Shown: positions 1 through 7,822, counted from the stretch's first letter. The stretch is 21,489 nt of DNA from LSUCC0057 sp042091915 (GCA_042091915.1 JBELGO010000023.1:1-21489), one strand, 5' to 3'. Notes: a model not told the origin generated them from the sequence alone. Made by a program: numbers and translations.

Positions 1-1629
1 CTGGCGGTTGAGTAATAGTGCGCGCAGTTGCTGGCGTCCTTTTAATAGGGAGGGCGCTACAGCGCGGTTGTCACCCCAGCTTATCTCGCCGCTCTCTGAG
101 TTGAGTAGGGCGGCATTGATGCCGCTTGCTTGCCATTCGGCTAACTGCCTTACTGCGGGCTCAGCCTCGTTGGCTGCGAAAGTCTCTATGGGGATCATGC
201 CGCCATCTGGCAAGTAGTGAGATATAAATGTGGGGACATAGTCTCGCGACATCGGTCTTCCACCGAGTTGCGGCTGATAATTAATTTCATTTATCACAGC
301 ATCGCCTCGCCACCATGGCTCAGCAATATTTTCACAGATGACATCTACACCAGCAGTTTCAAGCCCAATAGTTTTGGCAGCTTGTAGAGCAATGGCGACA
401 TTATCTGGGTGAATGATTGCAGTGACGTCTTCATCGACACCGCCACTCGCAGTTGACTCGATAGCGCGTAACGCAACAGACTCGCCTCGACGAGGAACTG
501 TTTCGGGTTTTAGTCCTATTTGAGCAATGTATTCTAGCGCTAATTCGTCAAGAGGCGGGCGTTTGATGCGCGCCCAAACGGGTTTAAGTTGCTCAGCTTT
601 GTAAGCGTTTTCTGCCAAGACAGCGATTGTATCGCTTCCATTTCCCGTAACAGTGATAGGTAGCCTTTTAAATGCATACAAGAGCTGACCATTAACTATG
701 AACAGTCTGTGTGCTGTACCCTCCACTTGTTGCTCTATAATTACACGTTGCCGTTTAGACTCCTTGAATGCTAATTCGACAGCCTTTTCAAGCTTTTCGG
801 CATTATCAATTCTAGTTGTCACGCCCTCACCGCGCTCGCCGTCGACAGGTTTCACTACTACAGGCCAGCCTATTTGATTCGCAGCATCATTGGCTTGAGC
901 CGAATCAGTAATGAGTCGATGCAAAGGTATTGGTAGCCCGGCCTTGCTCAGTAGTGATGCTGTTACCCACTTATCTCCAGCAATTCGTGCTCCAATGGCT
1001 GAGTCATTTTCGCTAACACTATTAGATATCAGCCTTTGCTTGCTGCCAATGCCGAGTGAGTAAATACCCATGCCAAGGTGAAATGTAGGTATTCCTGAGG
1101 CTTGTGCTGCTAGTAGCGTAGGGGACGTGGCAGTACCAGCACTGATTCCGCGTTTTAGTTTCGGTAATATATTTTTTTCAAGATGCTCGTTCAAAGCTAA
1201 GCGGTTGGTTTCATCTGGTGCTGTCTCTAACATTTGTTTGCAAAGACGAACTGCCGTTTCAAATGCGCCGTGGAATTTACTTCTCGAGATGTGAGCGGCT
1301 ACAGGGAGAGATACATCAATGGACAGCTTGCCTTCAGTATTGCGGGCTGTGTTGGCGACCGATACTGTCTGGAAGTATGGGATGCCAGCGCTGTTAAGCA
1401 ATTGCCGAGTAAGTTGAACTGCGCCTCGTATGAAAAATTGTGTTGAGACATTGAGTTCAACACTAGCCTGTTGAAAAACTACTAAGGGATCGGGTTGTGG
1501 AGCAATCTCAAGAAGTTCGTAGAGCCAATGCTCTAGAGTCGTAGTCTCGTTGACGATATCGGCAATATCTACAGTGAGTTGCATAGGTGGCGTATCGTCT
1601 AGCACTGACTGAATAAATAGTGGAGTCAC
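1..1629 (-). CDS. Cyanophycin-synthetase-like ATP-grasp protein, 3' end beyond the window
   Basis: The frame is open for 543 codons and leaves the window without a stop, so the C-terminus is missing. Residues about 1-215 are a divergent CphA-type N-terminal region. Residues about 215-465 are an ATP-grasp domain: a Lys-Pro-Val-Asp-Gly-Glu-Arg-Gly-Glu-Gly loop at 260-269 and metal-ligand-like Glu448 and Asn450. In CphA this domain adds aspartate to a poly-Asp/Arg chain. CphA then enters a Mur-ligase domain through GTNGKTT; here the matching place (about 478-492, beginning MIPIETFAANE) has no P-loop, so that half probably cannot bind ATP as CphA1 does. The chosen GTG start has AAGG seven bases upstream and lies one base past the stop of the SDR gene; ATG at 1584 is the alternative but lacks a ribosome site. 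The gene is AT-richer than its neighbours, suggesting transfer. The product is unknown; a CphA2-like polymerase or another amino-acid ligase are both possible. Confidence 0.82.
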   Translation of the reverse strand, partial: MTPLFIQSVLDDTPPMQLTVDIADIVNETTTLEHWLYELLEIAPQPDPLVVFQQASVELNVSTQFFIRGAVQLTRQLLNSAGIPYFQTVSVANTARNTEGKLSIDVSLPVAAHISRSKFHGAFETAVRLCKQMLETAPDETNRLALNEHLEKNILPKLKRGISAGTATSPTLLAAQASGIPTFHLGMGIYSLGIGSKQRLISNSVSENDSAIGARIAGDKWVTASLLSKAGLPIPLHRLITDSAQANDAANQIGWPVVVKPVDGERGEGVTTRIDNAEKLEKAVELAFKESKRQRVIIEQQVEGTAHRLFIVNGQLLYAFKRLPITVTGNGSDTIAVLAENAYKAEQLKPVWARIKRPPLDELALEYIAQIGLKPETVPRRGESVALRAIESTASGGVDEDVTAIIHPDNVAIALQAAKTIGLETAGVDVICENIAEPWWRGDAVINEINYQPQLGGRPMSRDYVPTFISHYLPDGGMIPIETFAANEAEPAVRQLAEWQASGINAALLNSESGEISWGDNRAVAPSLLKGRQQLRALLLNRQ

Positions 1630-1630
1630 A

Positions 1631-2398
1631 TCACAACCTTATGCCACCATCGACTTCAAATACGCGCCCGTTCAGGTACTCGTTCTCAAAGATAAAGCGC
1701 GCCATAGTGGCGATTTCATCAGGGCGGCCGAGTCGGCCCGCCGGGATCATGGCAGCCATTTTGTCCAGTGCGGCTTGGTTCATGGAGGCGACCATATCGG
1801 TGGCGATGAAACCCGGCGCTATGGCGCAGCTGCGGATGCCTAAGGGTGCCAGCTCTTTTGTCCAGGCCGTAGTCATAGCAACGACACCGGCTTTAGCTGC
1901 TGAGTAGTTAGTTTGGCCAAAGTTACCTGCTCGCGAGACGCTGGAGATATTGACAATAGCGCCGGTACTTTTAGTAGAGGCCATGGTTACTGCAGCCTCA
2001 CGGCCTGCCAGAAACACACCGGTTAAATTGACATCGATCACCGCCTGCCAATTGGCGAGCGACATTTTATCTATTACACCGCCTTCGCTGTCGACTTTTA
2101 ACAGCCTCCCATCTCGAAGAATGCCAGCATTATTGACGAGGCCATTGAGCTGGCCAAAGTCACTGGCAATAGCGGTAAAGGTGGTTTCGACATCGCTCTC
2201 TTTGGCGACATTGCAGCAATAGCCTCGGCACTCTATGCCAGCCTCGCGCAGTGCAGATAGCCCGCTTTCCAAGGAGGCCTCATCCACTTCAATGATGGCG
2301 AGTTTGGCGCCGTGCTGGCCCAGTTCTGTGGCGATGGCTAGACCGAGGCCGCGGCCGCCACCGGTGACTGCGATAACGTGATGTTCGAGAGTAGACAA
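1631..2398 (-). CDS. SDR-family oxidoreductase (FabG-like)
   Basis: A classical short-chain dehydrogenase/reductase of 255 residues, probably cytosolic and NAD(P)(H)-dependent. Visible are the cofactor motif TGGGRGLG (12-19), NNAG (89-92), Asn124, and the catalytic Ser152, Tyr165 and Lys169 in YSAAK, then the PGFIATDM segment after the active site. The C-terminus (FEVDGG) is typical of FabG-like enzymes. An ATG far upstream at 2515 would give 294 residues but overlaps slmA; TTG at 2398, seven bases after a perfect AAGGAG, is the convincing start. An insertion after NNAG (about 93-113) lengthens the region before the active site. The substrate cannot be read from sequence: acyl-ACP, acyl-CoA or small alcohols are all possible. 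It lies 31 bases after slmA and one base before the CphA-like gene, so co-translation with the latter is likely. Confidence 0.9.
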   Translation of the reverse strand: MSTLEHHVIAVTGGGRGLGLAIATELGQHGAKLAIIEVDEASLESGLSALREAGIECRGYCCNVAKESDVETTFTAIASDFGQLNGLVNNAGILRDGRLLKVDSEGGVIDKMSLANWQAVIDVNLTGVFLAGREAAVTMASTKSTGAIVNISSVSRAGNFGQTNYSAAKAGVVAMTTAWTKELAPLGIRSCAIAPGFIATDMVASMNQAALDKMAAMIPAGRLGRPDEIATMARFIFENEYLNGRVFEVDGGIRL

Positions 2399-2405
2399 AA
2401 TAGAT

Positions 2406-2411
2406 CTCCTT
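2406..2411 (-). promoter_or_regulatory. Shine-Dalgarno site fixing the TTG start of the SDR gene
   Basis: Reading the minus strand, AAGGAG is followed by seven bases and then TTG at 2398. It is the strongest ribosome site in the minus-strand run and falls in the 31-base gap after slmA. It argues against the longer upstream reading of the SDR gene. Confidence 0.8.
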
Positions 2412-2429
2412 ATACGGCGACGTTTAGCT

Positions 2430-3017
2430 CTAGACTTTGCGCACCGCACTATCCAGTACCGGCCACTGTTCCCGCCAACTCTGGCTGGGTTGGGTTTTAA
2501 ACCGGCTGCGTACAAATTGGCTTATGCTGCCCTCGGCGCTGGCCAGCAGCAGGTTGGCCGCTGCGGTGGGTGGCAGTGTGAGCTTGAGCCCATCGCGTAT
2601 TTCTGCTTCGCGCAGCAGCTGGCGCAGCTGGGCTTCAATTCGTTCAAAGAGCTGCTCGACTCTTTCATGCAGGCGCTCGGTCTCACCGGTCAGGGCGTCG
2701 CCGTTCAATATACGAGTAATACCGGGGTTGCGCTCGGCAAAAGTGACTAGCAAATTGAGTACTTTGCCGCATTGCGTCAGTGCATCACCGGGTTCTTGGG
2801 CGAGGGTGTTGATGCGCCCCAAAAGTGCTTCTTCGACAAACTCAATAAGCCCTTCAAACATACGGGTCTTGCTCGGGAAGTGGCGGTAGAGTGCCGCCTC
2901 TGAAACGCCGACATCGGCCGCCAATGCAGCGGTGGTGATACGCCCGCCGGGGGCATTTTGCAAACGGCTGGCCAGCGCCTGGAGAATGTCGTCTTTGCGT
3001 GAGCTGCGTGCAGTCAT
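2430..3017 (-). CDS. slmA: Nucleoid occlusion factor SlmA (TetR fold)
   Basis: SlmA binds specific chromosomal sites and, when bound, stops FtsZ assembling a division ring over unsegregated DNA. The 195-residue product matches E. coli SlmA along its length. The N-terminal helix-turn-helix (about 27-50) includes the hallmark VSEAALYRHFPSKTRMF, followed by LIEFVEEALLGRIN; FERNPG-like and FERIEAQLRQLLRE segments lie in the ligand/FtsZ-binding domain, and FVRSRFK lies near the end. Length is normal for the family. ATG at 3017 overlaps the TGA stop of argB as ATGA, so translation is probably coupled. E. coli slmA also lies near dut and coaBC, so the position supports the call. No dedicated promoter is visible. 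Confidence 0.95.
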   Translation of the reverse strand: MTARSSRKDDILQALASRLQNAPGGRITTAALAADVGVSEAALYRHFPSKTRMFEGLIEFVEEALLGRINTLAQEPGDALTQCGKVLNLLVTFAERNPGITRILNGDALTGETERLHERVEQLFERIEAQLRQLLREAEIRDGLKLTLPPTAAANLLLASAEGSISQFVRSRFKTQPSQSWREQWPVLDSAVRKV

Positions 3018-3949
3018 GAGTTGCCCTCTTGGCTCTCGAGAATGGTTTCGGGTTCTTGGTCGGTAATCAGCGTGCCGACACCTTCGTCGGTGAAGATTTC
3101 CAGCATCACCGCGTGTTCGACGCGGCCATCTATGATGTGCGCGCTGGCTACACCGCCCTTAACTGCGTCTAGCGCACAGCGGATTTTGGGTAGCATGCCG
3201 CCATAAATAGTGCCATCGGCGATCAGTTCGTCGACGCGCTTAGTCGAGAGGCCGGTGAGTACATCACCCTGCTTATCTTGCAAGCCAGCGACGTTGGTCA
3301 ACAGCATCAGTTTTTCTGCGCAGAGCACTTCGGCCATTTTGCCGGCTACTAGATCGGCGTTGATGTTGTAGCTGTTGCCCGCTTCGTCGACACCAATCGG
3401 GGCGATCACTGGGATGTAATCGCCGGCCACCAGCAGGTCGATCACCGAGCGGTCGACCGCGGCTACCTCGCCCACCTGGCCGATGTCGATGATTTCTGGC
3501 ACGGCCATTTCAGGAGTCTTGTGCGAGACCTTTAATTTGCGTGCACGTATTAGGCGTCCATCTTTGCCTGTCAGCCCAAAGGCATTGCCGCCGGCGCTAT
3601 TGATCAGGTTGACGATATCGCCATTTACCGTTGCACCCAAAACCATCTCGACGACATCCATGGTCTTGCTGTCAGTGACGCGCATGCCGTTTACAAACGA
3701 CGACTCAATGGCCAGTTTGTCGAGCAGTTCGCCAATTTGGGGGCCGCCGCCATGCACCACTACCGGGTTGATGCCGACCGTTTTCATCAACACGATATCG
3801 CGAGCAAAACTGCGCTTAAGCGCCTCGTCGACCATGGCGTTGCCGCCGTATTTAATGACTACGGTTTTACCCTGAAAGCGCTGAATATACGGCAGTGCTC
3901 GGGAGATTACCTCGGCGGTGTGGGTAGCTTCTGTACGGCTTAATGACAT
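3014..3949 (-). CDS. argB: Acetylglutamate kinase
   Basis: Catalyses the second step of arginine synthesis, phosphorylation of N-acetyl-L-glutamate by ATP. The 311-residue protein is a full-length amino-acid-kinase-family enzyme: Lys33 in VIKYGGNAM, the substrate loop VVHGGGPQIG, the NINADLVAGKMAEVL segment, the YGGMLPKI turn and a C-terminal GVGTLI. An N-terminal helix of about 25 residues (around AEVISRALPYIQRF) precedes the kinase fold; in the family this extension is the hallmark of hexameric, arginine-inhibited enzymes, so feedback inhibition is expected. ATG at 3949 lies inside the end of algC (10-base overlap), and its own stop overlaps the slmA start. In Pseudomonas argB likewise follows algC. 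Confidence 0.97.
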   Translation of the reverse strand: MSLSRTEATHTAEVISRALPYIQRFQGKTVVIKYGGNAMVDEALKRSFARDIVLMKTVGINPVVVHGGGPQIGELLDKLAIESSFVNGMRVTDSKTMDVVEMVLGATVNGDIVNLINSAGGNAFGLTGKDGRLIRARKLKVSHKTPEMAVPEIIDIGQVGEVAAVDRSVIDLLVAGDYIPVIAPIGVDEAGNSYNINADLVAGKMAEVLCAEKLMLLTNVAGLQDKQGDVLTGLSTKRVDELIADGTIYGGMLPKIRCALDAVKGGVASAHIIDGRVEHAVMLEIFTDEGVGTLITDQEPETILESQEGNS

Positions 3950-5358
3950 AGCGGTAGGTACTCATCAATGTGGGTTAACAGGGGGCGCAACTGATCGGCA
4001 AATTGCGTTTGGATACTCTTTAACTGGGCGACTGTGTTGGCCTCAAAGCGCAGTGTCAGCGCAGGGCCGGTATTTGAGGCGCGCACTAAGCCCCACCCGC
4101 AGGCAAAGTTGGCGCGCAGCCCGTCGAGCAAATTGATCTCGGCGCCGGGGAAGTTGGCGCACGCTACAAATCTCTCTATCAGTGCAAATTTTTCGTGGTC
4201 GGCCACCGGGACTAACAGCTCATCGCTGCTAACACTTTGCGGCAGTTCGGCGACTGCGGTGGCTAGGCTGCAGTCGCGCCTGTCGAGCAGCTGTAACAGC
4301 CGCGCTCCGGCATACAGGCCATCGTCAAACGGATACCAGCGGTCGGGGAAAAAGAAGTGGCCAGAAAACTCGCCGGCCAATGCGGCATCGCTGTCGCGCA
4401 GTGCTCGGCGGATAAAGGCATGCCCAGTCTGACAGAGCAGCGGTTTGCCGCCCGCGGCAGTGACTAGCTGCGGCAGTTGGTGGCTGCATTTAATGTCATA
4501 AACTACCGTGCTGTTGGGGCTCTGGGCAAGCAGCTGCTGTGCAAAAAGCATCAGTAGGCGGTCGGGCCAGACGATAGCGCCGTCGCCAGTGACGGCGACT
4601 AAGCGATCGGCATCGCCGTCAAAAGCCAGCCCAAGCTCTGCCTGATGTTCGACAACTGCGCGTTGCAGTTGGGCTAAATTGGCGGGGTCGGCAGGGTTGG
4701 GTGGGTGGCCCGGAAAGTGGCCATCGACCTCGCCATTCAAAACTATCACCTGCATACCTAGGCGCTCAAACAGTGCGCGGGCGACAGGGCTGGCCACCGC
4801 ATTGGCCGTATCGATCACTATTTTGCGGGGGCGCAGCGCGCCATCACTGGTCATCTCCGCCACCATCGCCTGTAGATAGGCTTCAGCGCTGTTGACGCTT
4901 TGCAGGTGGCCGGTATCGCCCACCGCTTCCTCATGGCCAGAGTCCACAAGTTCAGCAAGATTGATCAGTTGCTCAGGCGAGGCGACTTGACGCCCAAAGT
5001 AGAGTTTAAAGCCGTTGTCTGGAGGTGGATTGTGGCTGGCAGTTACCATGGCACCACCGGCGGGATTGGGGTCGTTTTGGATGGCAAAATTGACAAGAGG
5101 TGTAGGAACAGCGCCAAGGTCTACCACCTGACAGCCGTTTGCCACCAATCCGTTGATAAGTGCCGCTGCCAGAGTCGGGCTGCTCAGACGTTCATCGCGG
5201 CCGACATAAAAGCGCTGGCTGCGCTGTTCACCCAGCTCGCGAGCAACCGCTGCGGCCAGGGTGCTGGCAAAAGCAGGCGACAGCTCACTGGGCTGGCTAC
5301 CGGCGCGGCCGCGCAAGTCATAGCGCCTAAAGGCGGGGTGTGGCTGGTGGGTGTTCAA
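3940..5358 (-). CDS. algC: Phosphomannomutase/phosphoglucomutase, AlgC type
   Basis: An alpha-D-phosphohexomutase interconverting 1- and 6-phosphates of mannose or glucose, supplying sugar nucleotides for surface polysaccharides. With the start used here it has 472 residues and all four family landmarks in order: FRRYDLRG near the N-terminus, the phosphoserine loop TASHNPP (Ser108), the metal loop DGDADR (from Asp247), the sugar loop GEFSGH (about 329-334), and the phosphate-binding RASNTGP near 434. Two starts are possible, both TTG. TTG at 5388 lies 23 bases inside coaBC with no ribosome site; TTG at 5358 begins seven bases after the coaBC stop and leaves a leader of about 8 residues before FRRYDLRG, so I prefer it. 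Exact substrate preference is inferred from family and position. Confidence 0.92.
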   Translation of the reverse strand: MNTHQPHPAFRRYDLRGRAGSQPSELSPAFASTLAAAVARELGEQRSQRFYVGRDERLSSPTLAAALINGLVANGCQVVDLGAVPTPLVNFAIQNDPNPAGGAMVTASHNPPPDNGFKLYFGRQVASPEQLINLAELVDSGHEEAVGDTGHLQSVNSAEAYLQAMVAEMTSDGALRPRKIVIDTANAVASPVARALFERLGMQVIVLNGEVDGHFPGHPPNPADPANLAQLQRAVVEHQAELGLAFDGDADRLVAVTGDGAIVWPDRLLMLFAQQLLAQSPNSTVVYDIKCSHQLPQLVTAAGGKPLLCQTGHAFIRRALRDSDAALAGEFSGHFFFPDRWYPFDDGLYAGARLLQLLDRRDCSLATAVAELPQSVSSDELLVPVADHEKFALIERFVACANFPGAEINLLDGLRANFACGWGLVRASNTGPALTLRFEANTVAQLKSIQTQFADQLRPLLTHIDEYLPLCH

Positions 5359-5365
5359 GCGGCGA

Positions 5366-6577
5366 TCACTCAGCCAGCAGCTCGGCAAAGCGGGCGATTA
5401 AATCGCGCGCCAGTTGACCTTTGCCACGCTTAGTAAAAGGCTGGCTGGTGTCTGCGGTGTAAACAGTCACTTCGTTTTCATCGCTATTAAAACCTATATC
5501 ACTGCGGCTTACATTGTTGGCCACGATGGCGGTTAAACCCTTGCTGGCCAGTTTGCCACGGGCGTACTGTTCTACCTGCTCGGTCTCGGCGGCAAAGCCC
5601 ACCGCGGTAAGTTGCGGGTACTGGGTGGTGACTGCGGCAACAACATCGGGGTTTTTAACCAGCGCAATAGTCAGGTTGTCGCCCTGCTTTTTCATCTTTT
5701 GCTCGGCGACATCGGCCGGCCGGTAGTCGGCCACTGCAGCGGCAGCGACAAATAGGTCGCACTGTGCAGCGTGCTGGATTGCCGCCGCATGCATCTGCTG
5801 GGCTGTTTCAACGGCAACCAAGTTAACTTTGTCAGGTGCAGCGATAGCGACCGGCCCGCTGATCAGGGTGACAGTGGCTCCGGCCTCTAGGGCGGCTGAG
5901 GCCAAGGCGTAGCCCATCTTTCCCGAGCTGTGGTTGCTGATATAGCGCACCGGGTCGAGTGGCTCGCGAGTTGGTCCGGCGGTGATGACTACGCGGCGCC
6001 CCTGCAGCGCACCGCTGGCAAAAAGTGCACAGCACTGCTCGACAATCGCCTCGGGTGAGAGCAGCCGGCCGAGCCCAACATCGCCACACGCTTGGATGCC
6101 ACTGTCTGGGCCGATTACGGCAACACCGCGCTGTTCAAGTGCGGCGATATTGGCTTGGCTGGCCGCATTGGCCCACATCTGTTGGTTCATGGCGGGAGCT
6201 ACAGCAACTTGGGCGGGTGTCGCCAGTGCCGCGGTGGTAAGCAGATTGGCGGCGCTGCCCTGAACCAGCTCGGCAATAATATCTGCCGTGGCCGGGGCAA
6301 TTAGGAGCAGATCGGCCCAGCGCGCCAACTCGATATGGCCCATGCCGGCCTCGGCCTGTTCATCAAGCAACTGCCGATGCACGGGATAGCCCGAGAGTGC
6401 TTGTAGTGTCAGCGGGGTAATAAACTCACAGGCACCGTCGGTCATGATGACGCGTACGCGGGCGCCCTGCTCTTGCAGGCGGCGAACAATTTCGGCGCTT
6501 TTATAAGCGGCGATACCGCCGGTGACACCCAGCAAGATATTTTTATTGTTTAACGCGAGCAGAGTTTGGTGGGTCAC
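5366..6577 (-). CDS. coaBC: Bifunctional phosphopantothenoylcysteine decarboxylase / phosphopantothenate-cysteine ligase
   Basis: Carries two consecutive steps of coenzyme A synthesis: CTP-dependent joining of cysteine to 4'-phosphopantothenate (CoaB, C-terminal half) and FMN-dependent decarboxylation (CoaC, N-terminal half). CoaC shows GVTGGIAAYK, the active-site His81 in GHIELARWAD, APAMNQQMW and catalytic Cys164 in ACGDVGLGRL. CoaB begins near 194 with VVITAGPTREPLDPVR, then NHSSGKMG, AAAVADYRP and LVKNPDVV. GTG at 6577 is preceded by AGGA at a good distance and gives 403 residues, the usual length; TTG at 6601 would only add eight residues. It is first in the minus-strand run, divergent from radC. 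In Pseudomonas dut sits between coaBC and algC; here it is absent. Confidence 0.96.
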   Translation of the reverse strand: MTHQTLLALNNKNILLGVTGGIAAYKSAEIVRRLQEQGARVRVIMTDGACEFITPLTLQALSGYPVHRQLLDEQAEAGMGHIELARWADLLLIAPATADIIAELVQGSAANLLTTAALATPAQVAVAPAMNQQMWANAASQANIAALEQRGVAVIGPDSGIQACGDVGLGRLLSPEAIVEQCCALFASGALQGRRVVITAGPTREPLDPVRYISNHSSGKMGYALASAALEAGATVTLISGPVAIAAPDKVNLVAVETAQQMHAAAIQHAAQCDLFVAAAAVADYRPADVAEQKMKKQGDNLTIALVKNPDVVAAVTTQYPQLTAVGFAAETEQVEQYARGKLASKGLTAIVANNVSRSDIGFNSDENEVTVYTADTSQPFTKRGKGQLARDLIARFAELLAE

Positions 6578-6657
6578 GACAGTTCCTAGCAGAATCAGCA
6601 AAGAGAGCTACGATAACATTTAGACCCCTAGCGATAAATACTTAATAAGTGCTTACT

Positions 6658-7377
6658 ATGGCTAATGAGCTTGAGAAGACTGCGAAAGAGATTGCACCCA
6701 CGATCAAAAATTGGCCGCCGGGAGAGCGCCCGCGCGAAAAACTGTTGGCCCGGGGTGCAGCGGCGTTAAGCGATGCGGAGCTGTTGGCCATTTTTTTGCA
6801 AAGTGGCGATACCCGGCGCTCAGCGGTGGACTTGGCGCGCTCTTTATTGCAACAGTTTGGCGGTTTTAATGAGCTGCTGAGCGCAGATAAGAGAACTTTT
6901 TGTAGCTGCCGCGGCGTCGGTGAGGTGCGCTATATCACTCTCCAGGCTGCATTGGAGTTGAGCCGCCGCTATATTGCCGAGGGGTTGCGTCAACGGCCGG
7001 TGTTTACCCGTGTCGGCCAGGTCAATGACTACCTCGCGGGGCAGCTGGCCGGGCGTCGCCGAGAGATCTTTATTGTGCTCTTGTTGGATGCGCAGCACCG
7101 GTTGCTGGACTCGGTTGAGCTTTTTCACGGCAGTGTCGATAGTGCCTCGGTACACCCGCGCGAGGTGGTGCAGTTGGCGCTGCAATATAATGCTGTAGCG
7201 ATTATAGTGGCGCACAACCACCCGTCGGGTGTGGCGGAGCCCAGCCATGCAGATATCGCAATTACCGCGCGGCTGGAGGCAGCTCTCGGGTTGGTCGATA
7301 TCGCGCTGCTAGACCACTTTATTGTCGGCCGCGGTGTGGTGACTTCGCTGGCGAGCCGCGGCTTGTTAAAACAGTGA
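6658..7377 (+). CDS. radC: RadC-family JAB/MPN-domain protein
   Basis: A 239-residue RadC/YicR homologue. The N-terminal part carries the family opening NWPPGERPREKLLARG and ALSDAELLAIFL, then a helix-hairpin-helix-like stretch (CRGVGEVRYITLQAALELSRR). The C-terminal half is a JAB metallo-domain with zinc-ligand motif HNHPSG at 186-191 and a downstream Ser/Asp pair in the family pattern. Despite its name the protein is no longer thought to be a repair enzyme in E. coli; its cellular function is unsettled, with links to DNA recombination or metabolism in some species. ATG at 6658 is preferred; in-frame GTG at 6649 would add three residues and neither start has a strong ribosome site. The gene diverges from coaBC across an 80-base gap and precedes rpmB-rpmG, a conserved order. 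Confidence 0.95.
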   Translation: MANELEKTAKEIAPTIKNWPPGERPREKLLARGAAALSDAELLAIFLQSGDTRRSAVDLARSLLQQFGGFNELLSADKRTFCSCRGVGEVRYITLQAALELSRRYIAEGLRQRPVFTRVGQVNDYLAGQLAGRRREIFIVLLLDAQHRLLDSVELFHGSVDSASVHPREVVQLALQYNAVAIIVAHNHPSGVAEPSHADIAITARLEAALGLVDIALLDHFIVGRGVVTSLASRGLLKQ

Positions 7378-7402
7378 ATTTTACGGTTTCAAGCTAACTT
7401 GT

Positions 7403-7431
7403 TTGCACCTCCGCTGGGTTTCTGGTATAAA
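7403..7431 (+). promoter_or_regulatory. Sigma70 promoter of rpmB-rpmG
   Basis: TTGCAC (7403-7408) and TATAAA (7426-7431) are separated by exactly 17 bases, close to consensus. It starts 26 bases after the radC stop and faces rpmB. Transcription should begin near 7438, giving a leader of about 148 bases. Confidence 0.8.
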
Positions 7432-7442
7432 ACGCACCCCTT

Positions 7443-7459
7443 GACGGGAGGGTCCCGTC
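7443..7459 (+). promoter_or_regulatory. Hairpin at the 5' end of the rpmB-rpmG leader
   Basis: GACGGGA and TCCCGTC form a perfect 7-bp stem around a GGG loop, a few bases downstream of the predicted transcription start. No run of T follows, so it is not a terminator. It may stabilise the mRNA 5' end or serve in autoregulation by a ribosomal protein; function is inference. Confidence 0.6.
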
Positions 7460-7585
7460 CATTGCAGTACTGGCCACGGCTTATCCATCGGTAAAAGTGG
7501 CCGCCGAGCATTGCAACTACAGGGTTTTCAAGAATTTTTGTTCGTCATCGTAGGGTGCGGGCAGACAGGTAAACAGAGGCACAGC

Positions 7586-7822
7586 ATGTCTAGAGTATGT
7601 CAGGTCACCGGCAAACGCCCCATGACGGGCAACAACGTTTCGCACGCAAAGAACCGCACGCGTCGTCGCTTTGAGCCAAACCTTCACACCCACCGTTTTT
7701 GGGTTGAAGGCGAAAAGCGTTTTGTAAAACTGCGCGTCTCGACGAAAGGTATGCGCATCATCGATAAAAATGGCATTGAGACCGTTCTCGCAGATTTGCG
7801 TGCACGCGGTCTTAAAGTTTAA
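7586..7822 (+). CDS. rpmB: 50S ribosomal protein L28
   Basis: A 78-residue L28, the standard length. It begins MSRVCQVTGKRPMTGNN and contains the conserved KNRTRRRFEPNL and FWVEGEKRFVKLRVS segments. Only one cysteine (Cys5) is present, so this is not the zinc-ribbon form. ATG at 7586 matches the family N-terminus and has an AGAGG ribosome site; an upstream in-frame reading from 7511 would add 25 non-homologous residues and is rejected. It is transcribed from the promoter at 7403-7431 and followed after 12 bases by rpmG, the usual gammaproteobacterial order. Confidence 0.98.
   Translation: MSRVCQVTGKRPMTGNNVSHAKNRTRRRFEPNLHTHRFWVEGEKRFVKLRVSTKGMRIIDKNGIETVLADLRARGLKV

Noticed and set aside
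1..1629. The left edge as a non-coding or broken-gene region
   Set aside because: No long plus-strand reading exists there, but the minus strand is open for 543 codons with continuous CphA/ATP-grasp similarity and no stop or frameshift. The gene is simply cut by the window edge.
2399..2515. A longer SDR protein beginning at 2515
   Set aside because: The extra 39 residues are basic and unlike any SDR N-terminus, overlap slmA, and the TTG at 2398 has a perfect AAGGAG.
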